From contig JAUWRQ010000115.1 of NCBI GenBank assembly GCA_030610515.1, positions 1 to 5,309 of the forward strand: 5,309 nt of DNA. The letters run 5' to 3'. Numbering within the stretch: the stretch's first letter is position 1; each line of letters begins with the position of its first letter. Under the pieces are notes generated by a model, which did not search any database, was not told where the DNA came from, and saw only the letters and a program-made list of their open reading frames with translations. The DNA comes from Candidatus Eiseniibacteriota bacterium (GTDB lineage: Bacteria; Joyebacterota; Joyebacteria; Joyebacterales; Joyebacteraceae). Positions 1 to 5,309 of this stretch are shown piece after piece. A program made the translations under genes and the position numbers.

Positions 1-869
1 AGGGGCGCGGACAGCCGCTGTTCTCCTGTGACGAACCCCGGGGTCTCGTACTCGACGCCGTCCAGAGTCAGCCTCGCGTGCGCCACGTCCGAGTGAAGGA
101 GCGACTGGCGAACGAGCTCCACAATCTGCCGCAGCGTCTCTTCCAGTGAGAGATCCTGACGCGTCGAGAGTCTCGTGATGCCGAAGAGGCACGTCAGCTC
201 GTTCACGCGTTCGCGGAGTTCGCTCTGAGTCCCGTGATGCGCGAGACCCACACTCAGGCTCTCCCCCGCCAGCTCGTACAGCTCGATCTCGGATGCGGTG
301 AACCGGTTCGGTCGGTGACTCCTGCAGGTGAGCAGCCCGACGTTGTGGCCTCCGGCGGACAGGGGGATCATCGCGATCGACCGATAGCCGCCGGCGCCGC
401 GCAGATCGTACCGTCTCTCTCGCCCGCCGAATCTCGGTGTGAAGGACAACGGCCGGGTGGTGTCCGGAGTCCAGAATGTCCCGTTCGCCGTGAAGAACGG
501 CGCCGCGGGATCGAAGAGCCGCAGGATCACGTCACGGCTGAGAGACTCCAGGCTCGCGGCCGGGGCGTTCTCGTCGGGTTCTGTGTCTCGGTCGGGGGAT
601 GGACATTCGACGACTTCGTAGGCGACGCTCTCGTCGGGGCGGACTGTGATCTCGTGCCTCGTGCACCTGTCGCCCTGCGACAGCAGGACCTCGATCGAGT
701 CGCAGCCGGTGAAATCGGCGAGCGCCTTGCAGACAAACCGCATGAACCGGACGGTCGTCCTGGCTCTTCCGGCGAACCTCAGTATGCGTTGGGAGAGAAC
801 CCAGAAGTCGGCGGGCAGCTTGCCAGTCGCTTCGCCATTCGGCGGCTGATCTGAGGCATTCGAGTCCAC
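1..869 (-). CDS. GAF-domain signalling protein, probable sensor histidine kinase, N-terminal part (3' end outside window)
   Basis: The gene starts at GTG 869-867 and stays open to the left edge, giving 289 complete codons. No ATG, GTG or TTG lies between this GTG and the upstream in-frame TAG (944-942), and GGTGA sits 7 bases before it, so the start is well fixed. There is no signal peptide or membrane helix, so it should be cytoplasmic. Residues about 25-209 look like a GAF domain: an N-terminal helix pair (FWVLSQRILRFAG, TVRFMRFVCKALADFTGCD), then the typical late strands RSIAMIPLSAGGHNVGLLTC (163-182) and the closing helix ASEIELYELAGESLSVGL. Residues 217-235 (ELRERVNELTCLFGITRLS) match the 'RVKEL-CLYGI' linker often seen before a second sensor segment in PAS/GAF histidine kinases. 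The text after it (LEETLRQIVELVRQ, then HARLTLDGVEYETPGF) fits that segment. HisKA and HATPase domains would be expected beyond the window; they are not seen, so the kinase call is inference. A GAF phosphatase or cyclase remains possible. Confidence 0.82.
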   Translation of the reverse strand, partial: MDSNASDQPPNGEATGKLPADFWVLSQRILRFAGRARTTVRFMRFVCKALADFTGCDSIEVLLSQGDRCTRHEITVRPDESVAYEVVECPSPDRDTEPDENAPAASLESLSRDVILRLFDPAAPFFTANGTFWTPDTTRPLSFTPRFGGRERRYDLRGAGGYRSIAMIPLSAGGHNVGLLTCRSHRPNRFTASEIELYELAGESLSVGLAHHGTQSELRERVNELTCLFGITRLSTRQDLSLEETLRQIVELVRQSLLHSDVAHARLTLDGVEYETPGFVTGEQRLSAP

Positions 870-3800
870 GGTCTCTTCACCCCACGCCGTGCGGCGCGTC
901 GGGAGCGGCGTGCTTGCGGATCCTCGAGCCCACGCACGGATCTACACTGGGGCCGAGTGCGCGTCACGGGATCTCGCTCCTTCATCCGTTGCGCCCCCAC
1001 AGGGTATCGCAGACGCCGTGCCTCCGCAACCACGGGTTGATCACCGATGCTGGAGGCGGTGTCGACGAGCCCGCCCGAAATGACCAGCTCGCGCTCCACC
1101 GTCAGGGAGTTCGGCCCCGTCTCGTACGTTGCGCGATACGCGCAGTCGCCGAAGCGGTACTCGCAGGACTCCGGAACCGCGATCGGGACAAGACCCTCGG
1201 GGTACGTCAGGATCGCCCTCACGACGTCGCATCGCTCGAGGCCGCGGAGGTCGACAGGGCTCTCTCGCTCCTTCTTCGCGACGATCCCGCCGAACGCATC
1301 CTGCAGCTCGCCGCCCGACGGCACCGTTCCCGAGAGGATGTTACCGGTCGAGGCAAAGAGCCCCGGGATCTCGAAGCTGAAATCGTACACCAGCGGCTCC
1401 GCGGCGTCTTCCTCTCCTGAGACCTCGAGGGACAGGAGCTCCGCGCCCGGGTACTTCGACGCGAGTCCCGCCAGCACCTCGTCCTCCAGGTCCTCCTGAG
1501 AAGTCGACTGCAGGTGACTTCGCCGCGAGCTCGTCGCGTCTATGCGCGTGTACGACATCTGCCTCTCGACAGTCGCATCGCCGTCTCTGGTGAGCACGAC
1601 CGCTGTCTCCACGATCCGCGGGTGCTCGCACGCGTCCGCCTCAGGGATCAGAGAAAGATCCGACTCCCCGTGCTTCGCGACGAGCGCCAGCGCACCGGAC
1701 AGGGGACCCGGGATCTGGCCGGGATCCGGGAACCGCACGGTCGGGTCGTACCACCGCTCGCCGCCGTCGGGGAGCTCGCGGCAGACGAGAACGTGCTCGA
1801 ACCGCGGCGATGGAAGGAACGCCTCCGACGCGTCCGTGTTGGGCGTAACGAGCGCAGGGTAGCAGCCCCCGATGCCCGCCGCATCGAGGAGCGCGATCAT
1901 GAGGATGCACTTGTCCTTGCAGTCACCGAACCGGTCGCGCAGCACCTCGTCCGCTTCGCGGGGAACGTGGGCGCTCTGGTAGAACGGGATGAACTGATAC
2001 GTGATGTCGCCCGAAACGAAGCGGAAGACGTTCCCGATCTTCTCTTCGTCGGTGGCGGCCCCCTCGGTGAGCTCGGCAGACTTCTTCCGCACGCTCCTCG
2101 TCACCTCGGCCTGACCTCTCGACACATCCTCGTACCACTCCGCGACCTTCGACCAGCTCTCGATCGACGAGACGTCGAGCCAGGGGAGATACGACCTCGC
2201 CGGCGGGGAGCCGAGCTCGCGACCCGTCCGCGGCGGGTTCCGGAGGAGCCACTCCTGGCTCTCGTAGCCGTCCTCGAGCGTCTGTGCGGTGTAGACGATT
2301 GCCTCGGAGTAGCCTTCCCTGTTGTGCAACCTGGTCTGCGCGGCCGTGCCCGCGGGAGCAATCAAGGTGTACGACGACTCCAGACACGGGTCCCGGAAGG
2401 AGAAGTGGTGGTAATCCCAGAAGTTCCCGGAGAGCGCGCCGGAGACGAACGCCGTCGACTGGTAGTGCAGGAACAACAGGTCGTCGACTTCGACGTTCGA
2501 GAAGATGACCCTCGAGCCCATTGTCTCGGCCTCGTACTCCATGCCGTCCGGCTTGATGGTCTTCCGCTCGATGAACACGAGATCGCTCGCGTGCGGATTC
2601 ACGCTCACGTTGAAGTTCTCCCACCGCCGGATGCCTTCCTCGTTCAGGATCTGCACGGCAATGATGTAGTCGAGAACGCTCGCGTGGGCGTCGTAGACGA
2701 GCCGCCGTTTCCTCTCCATGAGCACGAGGGCGTCGTCGCCCTCGTACTTCGCGGGGTCGACCCTCATCTTCTCGACCGCGTCGACGGTCGGATCGGGCAT
2801 GAACGTGCGGTAGGACGGCCTCCCCCTGAGCGAGCGGATCTTGTCCCGGATCTCGAAGCTCCCGGGATCGATGGCCAGCGCCTCCTCGAGCGCGTCGGCG
2901 GCCCTCGAGTTGCTGTACGCCCGGAACCAGCGCTCGACTCCGTCCTGGTTCTGGAGCGTGATGACTCTCGTCGGGGAGTCCCCGTCCGGCCACATCATCT
3001 CAAGTTCCTCGTCCGTGAGGGTCCTCTCACCGTCGGGGAACAGCGTGTAGATGGCCGAGTCGTCGAAGTCGTACCCGTTCTCGAGGAACAGCGAGAGGTA
3101 GTAGATGAGCGCGATGCTCTGGGGGAAGCTCTTCAGGCACTCGTTGACGGTCTCCCACGCCTTCTCCAGCTTGTCCTGAGCGAGGAGCGACCCGACGTAG
3201 CTCACCCAGAGGTACTCGGTGTCCGGGGCGAGATCCAGAAACCGCTTCAGTTCCTTCTCGACCTCCGCGTGGTCTTCCTCCTCCGCACTCTCGAAGTACC
3301 TCACGGCCCTGGCGCTCAGGACCGGCATGCGCTTGACCATCTTCTTGTTCTGCCGCTTCTCCTCAGCCGCAAGTCCGCGGGCGCTCGCGTAGCGGGCGAG
3401 GTAGTAGTATCCCAGCGGCTCGTCCCGGAGTTCCTTCGTCATCTTCTCGGCGGCGTCCCGGAGCTCCTCGAGCTTCTGCTCCTCGAGCAGGCATTCGAGT
3501 CTCAGCTCGAGAGCTTCGCGACAGGAAGGCGCGCGAAGAAGCACGACCTCCGCCGCCGAGCGGGCGATCTCGTAGCGCTTCTTGTCGAAGTCCTTCCGCG
3601 CCAGGTGGAGCGTCGCCGGAGCCAGTTCCGGCTCGAGCTCAGCAGCGAGCGACATGAACTGCTCGAATTCGTCTTCCTCGTCAGCCGCGCCGTAGGTGGC
3701 GGCAACCGCGAGGAGCATGAGCGCAGAGCCCGGATGGCGCTCGGCCACACGCTCGCAGAGCGCGGTGGTGCTGTCTGGCCTGGCGTACATCCTCATCCGG

Positions 3801-4918
3801 TGGAGGTTCCAGAACTCCGCCTCCGCGTCGTCCGGTGAGGAGGCCATGCGCGCGTCGATGTCGCGGAGGAACGAGGCCTCGACCGGGCGGGGATTCAGAT
3901 CGTGCCGCGGGACCTCCACGAGCTTCGCGCTCGAATCGAACGAGATGCCCTTCACCCGGGAACCGTCGATCTCAGAGATCGCGCACGTCACGTAGTCCAT
4001 GTCGTCCCGTTTCGACAGCTTGAAAGCGAAGAGGTTCTTCCCGGAGGGCAGGTCCACGTGCCACTGCAGCACCTCATCCCCTCCCGCGTGCCTGCTCCCC
4101 TCCCCGACGAGAACTTCGTTGATGCGGAACTCCATATCGCCGGAGTAGCCGACCGAAATGAGATAGGTGCCGGCCTTCTTGATCTCGGCAACCGTCCGCA
4201 GGTAGGCCGTCGTGTTCCGGCTCTGATGGAAGTACTCGCTCGGGCTGATCGCGCGACTCAGGGAGACGAGTCTCGGCGTGAACCAGGTGATGCTCTGCCC
4301 GAACTTCCCCGTGTACGGGGCACGCGTCGGGAACTTCGTGTCCGCGTGGTCCTTCCCGTGACCCGACCCGGAGGTGTTATCGAACGGACCCAGGAGATAC
4401 CAGCGGTCGATCCGGTTCAGCTCCTCCCCCAGCTTCTTCGCCGTCCGCCCCTCACCCGCGAGGAGGGCGTAGTCCGATGCCAACGCCTTGTACACCCGAC
4501 GATCGACCGGCGCGAGGTTCTTGCCGCGACCGAGGTTCCTCGAATAGTCGAAGAGCGTCTCGTGGTACTCGCGAGAGTTCAGCTCCGAGTAGAGCCGCGC
4601 AACCTCGGGGACGAAGAAGTCGTAGGGACTCACCGGGACCTTCCGCGCGTACGTCGTGAGCTCGTCGTGGAAGGGGTCGTCCTTGCCCCGCGCCAGGAGG
4701 GCGAGGATGAGCCCCCGGCGAGCAGAGCCCTCGTCCCCTCCGGCCGAGATGGCCGCGCGGAAGAAGCGCTCGGCCTCGGTGAACTCATTCGTCCAGAGGG
4801 CTTCCCAGCCGGACGACAGGGGGTTCCCGGACTCCTCGGCGACTGCGCCGGCGGCGCAGACTGCTATCAGGACGGCGCAGGCGAAGAGCGTCGGGATCGC
4901 GCGGTGACCTCGGGCCAT
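779..4918 (-). CDS. Exported DUF3857 / transglutaminase-like protein with TPR-like repeats
   Basis: A 1379-codon protein begins at ATG 4918-4916 with GGGAGG 9 bases upstream. Residues 1-27 form a Sec signal peptide (MARGHR, hydrophobic core, AVA before EE), so it should act outside the cytoplasm, probably in the periplasm. Residues about 35-75 and 360-690 are helical with TPR-like pairs and FP/DP turns (LAPDTEYLWVSYVGSLLAQ). Between them, WYLLGPFDNTSGSG (173-186) and a beta-rich stretch (about 235-315) suggest a jelly-roll or PA14-like module. DUF3857 covers about 730-900. The transglutaminase-like domain (about 905-1080) keeps Cys1000 in FGDCKDK, His1042 in RFEHV and Asp1058 in WYDPT, so an active thiol enzyme is possible. 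A beta-rich C-terminal domain ends in LTVERELVISGGLVDTAS. Members of this family have no agreed substrate; peptide or isopeptide chemistry, or only binding, are all possible. The last 88 residues look non-native (see 779-1045). Confidence 0.9.
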   Translation of the reverse strand: MARGHRAIPTLFACAVLIAVCAAGAVAEESGNPLSSGWEALWTNEFTEAERFFRAAISAGGDEGSARRGLILALLARGKDDPFHDELTTYARKVPVSPYDFFVPEVARLYSELNSREYHETLFDYSRNLGRGKNLAPVDRRVYKALASDYALLAGEGRTAKKLGEELNRIDRWYLLGPFDNTSGSGHGKDHADTKFPTRAPYTGKFGQSITWFTPRLVSLSRAISPSEYFHQSRNTTAYLRTVAEIKKAGTYLISVGYSGDMEFRINEVLVGEGSRHAGGDEVLQWHVDLPSGKNLFAFKLSKRDDMDYVTCAISEIDGSRVKGISFDSSAKLVEVPRHDLNPRPVEASFLRDIDARMASSPDDAEAEFWNLHRMRMYARPDSTTALCERVAERHPGSALMLLAVAATYGAADEEDEFEQFMSLAAELEPELAPATLHLARKDFDKKRYEIARSAAEVVLLRAPSCREALELRLECLLEEQKLEELRDAAEKMTKELRDEPLGYYYLARYASARGLAAEEKRQNKKMVKRMPVLSARAVRYFESAEEEDHAEVEKELKRFLDLAPDTEYLWVSYVGSLLAQDKLEKAWETVNECLKSFPQSIALIYYLSLFLENGYDFDDSAIYTLFPDGERTLTDEELEMMWPDGDSPTRVITLQNQDGVERWFRAYSNSRAADALEEALAIDPGSFEIRDKIRSLRGRPSYRTFMPDPTVDAVEKMRVDPAKYEGDDALVLMERKRRLVYDAHASVLDYIIAVQILNEEGIRRWENFNVSVNPHASDLVFIERKTIKPDGMEYEAETMGSRVIFSNVEVDDLLFLHYQSTAFVSGALSGNFWDYHHFSFRDPCLESSYTLIAPAGTAAQTRLHNREGYSEAIVYTAQTLEDGYESQEWLLRNPPRTGRELGSPPARSYLPWLDVSSIESWSKVAEWYEDVSRGQAEVTRSVRKKSAELTEGAATDEEKIGNVFRFVSGDITYQFIPFYQSAHVPREADEVLRDRFGDCKDKCILMIALLDAAGIGGCYPALVTPNTDASEAFLPSPRFEHVLVCRELPDGGERWYDPTVRFPDPGQIPGPLSGALALVAKHGESDLSLIPEADACEHPRIVETAVVLTRDGDATVERQMSYTRIDATSSRRSHLQSTSQEDLEDEVLAGLASKYPGAELLSLEVSGEEDAAEPLVYDFSFEIPGLFASTGNILSGTVPSGGELQDAFGGIVAKKERESPVDLRGLERCDVVRAILTYPEGLVPIAVPESCEYRFGDCAYRATYETGPNSLTVERELVISGGLVDTASSIGDQPVVAEARRLRYPVGAQRMKERDPVTRTRPQCRSVRGLEDPQARRSRRAARRGVKRPWTRMPQISRRMAKRLASCPPTSGFSPNAY
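876..881 (-). promoter_or_regulatory. Ribosome binding site of the GAF gene
   Basis: On the minus strand GGGGTGA ends 7 bases before GTG 869-867, and its GGTGA part (881-877) pairs with the 3' end of 16S rRNA. It supports GTG as the true start, since there is no earlier start codon in the open frame. The site directly abuts one arm of the inverted repeat at 883-912. Confidence 0.55.
883..912 (-). repeat. 7-bp inverted repeat (possible mRNA hairpin) next to the GAF gene RBS
   Basis: On the minus strand CACGCCG (912-906) is followed after 16 bases by its exact reverse complement CGGCGTG (889-883). The stem is all but entirely G:C and ends one base before the GGTGA of the ribosome binding site. 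It could fold in the mRNA and affect initiation at the GTG start. No run of T follows, so it does not resemble an intrinsic terminator. In G+C-rich DNA a 7-bp repeat can arise by chance. Confidence 0.35.
4837..4918 (-). other. Sec signal peptide of the DUF3857 protein
   Basis: The first 27 residues have a short basic start (MARGHR), a hydrophobic core running through LFACAVLIAVCAAG, and a signal peptidase I site AVA before EESGN. Cys14 and Cys21 were checked as lipobox cysteines. The preceding residues (LFA and IAV) fit the lipoprotein consensus poorly, so a soluble exported protein is more likely than a lipoprotein. Confidence 0.75.
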
Positions 4919-4926
4919 GGGACATG

Positions 4927-4933
4927 CCCTCCC
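4927..4933 (-). promoter_or_regulatory. Ribosome binding site of the DUF3857 gene
   Basis: GGGAGGG on the minus strand ends 8 bases before ATG 4918-4916. Another ATG (4926-4924) lies between them, but it is in a different frame and too close to the site, so the 4918 start is the one supported. Confidence 0.7.
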
Positions 4934-5061
4934 TGTCGTCGAGCAAGTGGACGCTGCTACCAGCCGCGGGCGTGCGCTCCGGCAGCCCGGACTGCTCGGT
5001 CAGCAGCAGGAGCGAGAACCGATGACGGCACTCCGAACAGAAGCGATGTAGTGGCAACGTG

Positions 5062-5090
5062 ATGCTAGCGAAGATGCGGGGAAATACCAA
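5062..5090 (-). promoter_or_regulatory. Candidate sigma-70-like promoter for the DUF3857 gene
   Basis: On the minus strand TTGGTA (5090-5085) and TAGCAT (5067-5062) are separated by 17 bases, each matching four of six positions of the -35 and -10 consensus. The site lies in the more A+T-rich part of the gap and would give a leader of roughly 135 bases before the ATG. The match is weak, and promoters of the unknown host may differ. Confidence 0.3.
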
Positions 5091-5121
5091 GTGGAACTAC
5101 TATCGCGGAGGGGAATGCACT

Positions 5122-5160
5122 CCGTCCATCGAATTCCAGCGCGGGCTAGCGCGTGGACGG
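5122..5160 (-). terminator. Inverted repeat after the transporter stop, possible terminator hairpin
   Basis: Five bases after the transporter TGA, CCGTCCA (5160-5154) on the minus strand pairs with TGGACGG (5128-5122). Inside the 25-base loop a second short pair, GCGC (5152-5149) with GCGC (5142-5139), could form an inner stem. No T-run follows, so it is not a classical intrinsic terminator; it could stabilise the mRNA 3' end or work with Rho. Confidence 0.35.
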
Positions 5161-5165
5161 GGAAC

Positions 5166-5309
5166 TCATCCGACCTCCGACGGCGCTCGGGCTGGTGAAG
5201 CCGCCGCCCTCCTCCCTTCGTCCACGTCGACCCGCGAGAGGATGATCGCGCCGGCGACGAAGAACACGACGAGCACGATGATGCTCGCCCGGCTCGTGCC
5301 GGTGAGCTG
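5166..5309 (-). CDS. MFS transporter, UMF1/Atg22-like family, C-terminal end (5' part outside window)
   Basis: The frame is open from the right edge to TGA 5168-5166 and gives the last 47 residues. QLTGTSRASI leads into one hydrophobic helix (IIVLVVFFVAGAIIL), then SRVDVDEGRRAAA and a short polar tail. The pattern of a TG-S-RA turn, a last membrane helix with FFV-G, and RVD--EG-R-A straight after it is what I know from the C-terminus of UMF1-type major facilitator proteins, where this is transmembrane helix 12. These are inner-membrane proteins with mostly unknown substrates; the yeast relative Atg22 exports amino acids from the vacuole. Only the end is visible, so family assignment rests on one helix and its flanks. 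Another MFS subfamily is possible. Confidence 0.62.
   Translation of the reverse strand, partial: QLTGTSRASIIVLVVFFVAGAIILSRVDVDEGRRAAASPARAPSEVG

Larger units (their letters stand above)
779..1045 (-). other. Anomalous 3' tail of the DUF3857 gene (probable readthrough or frameshift)
   Basis: From codon 1292 (GDQPVV...) to the TGA at 781-779, the reading frame loses the strong G/C third-position preference seen up to SSI at 1291. The 88 encoded residues hold about 20 arginines and no recognisable fold. A TGA in another minus frame lies at 1043-1041, exactly where the coding signal ends. The last 91 bases overlap the GAF gene in a different frame, and there the GAF frame carries the convincing protein. 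Family members usually continue only a few tens of residues past the ELVISGGLV-type strand. The tail may be translated, but I infer that it is not original domain sequence. Confidence 0.6.
4919..5165. other. Intergenic region between transporter and DUF3857 gene
   Basis: This 247-base gap separates two genes on the same strand. It holds the hairpin-forming repeat after the transporter stop, the promoter candidate and the ribosome binding site listed separately. The part near 5041-5130 is visibly less G+C-rich than the coding regions, as expected of a control region. I see no tRNA, no known riboswitch and no convincing small gene. Its length suggests that the DUF3857 gene has its own promoter rather than depending on the transporter. 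Confidence 0.6.

Noticed and set aside
234..854. Plus-strand open frame of 206 codons
   Set aside because: It is antisense to the GAF gene, which has family motifs over its whole length. No fold is visible in the plus-strand product.
1923..2993. Minus-strand 356-codon frame inside the DUF3857 gene
   Set aside because: It is a shifted-frame shadow with very Arg-rich composition; the main frame carries DUF3857 and the transglutaminase triad over the same bases.
1514..3838. Plus-strand open frame of 774 codons
   Set aside because: It lies wholly antisense to the DUF3857 gene, whose minus-strand frame shows clear domains. Its product is rich in Arg, Val, Leu and Glu with no domain sign, as expected from the opposite strand of a gene with G/C third positions.
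4852..4882. Possible lipobox around Cys14 or Cys21 of the signal peptide
   Set aside because: The residues before the cysteines (LFA, IAV) fit the lipoprotein consensus poorly, while AVA before EE is a good signal peptidase I site.
3902..5062. Plus-strand open frame of 386 codons across the DUF3857 gene start and the gap
   Set aside because: It is antisense to the signal peptide and N-terminal domain, with a low-complexity product and no recognisable motif.
4785..5090. Minus-strand TTG-started frame of 101 codons covering the gap
   Set aside because: It overlaps the start of the DUF3857 gene in another frame and has no good ribosome binding site. The Cys-x2-Cys-like start (FCSEC) is not continued by a second pair, so no zinc site is supported.
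4944..5095. Direct repeat CAAGTGGA at about 4944 and 5089
   Set aside because: An 8-base repeat once in about 250 bases is compatible with chance, and the flanking bases do not extend the match.

Overview
The window is G+C-rich bacterial chromosome in which all three recognisable genes lie on the minus strand, so transcription runs from high to low coordinates. Third codon positions are dominated by G and C. The exported DUF3857/transglutaminase protein with TPR repeats, the GAF sensor protein and the UMF1-type transporter fit an environmental Gram-negative bacterium, perhaps one of the poorly cultured FCB-like or Eisenbacteria-like lineages. That placement is inference from style; no marker gene is present.

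Layout, in transcription order: (1) 5309-5166, the last 47 codons of an MFS transporter of the UMF1/Atg22-like type, ending in its final membrane helix. (2) 5165-4919, a 247-base gap with a hairpin-forming repeat just after the transporter stop, a weak sigma-70-like promoter candidate and a good Shine-Dalgarno site. (3) 4918-779, one very large exported protein (1379 codons) with a signal peptide, an N-terminal beta-rich module, a long TPR-like helical region, a DUF3857 domain, a transglutaminase-like domain with an intact Cys-His-Asp triad, and a C-terminal beta domain. (4) 869 to the left edge, a GTG-started gene whose first 289 codons encode a GAF-type sensor module followed by the linker and second sensor segment usual in soluble sensor histidine kinases. 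Its catalytic part would lie outside the window.

The main anomaly is the 3' end of the large gene. Its coding signature (G/C at third positions, family-like residues) stops near position 1045, exactly where a TGA lies in another frame. The frame nevertheless stays open for 88 more codons of arginine-rich, non-family sequence and runs 91 bases into the GAF gene. A small indel, a lost stop or a sequencing error would each explain this.

No functional link between the genes is shown. A shared envelope or stress theme (periplasmic TGase-fold protein, sensor protein, transporter) is only a guess from adjacency. I saw no RNA gene, mobile element, CRISPR array or clear new defence or biosynthetic system.
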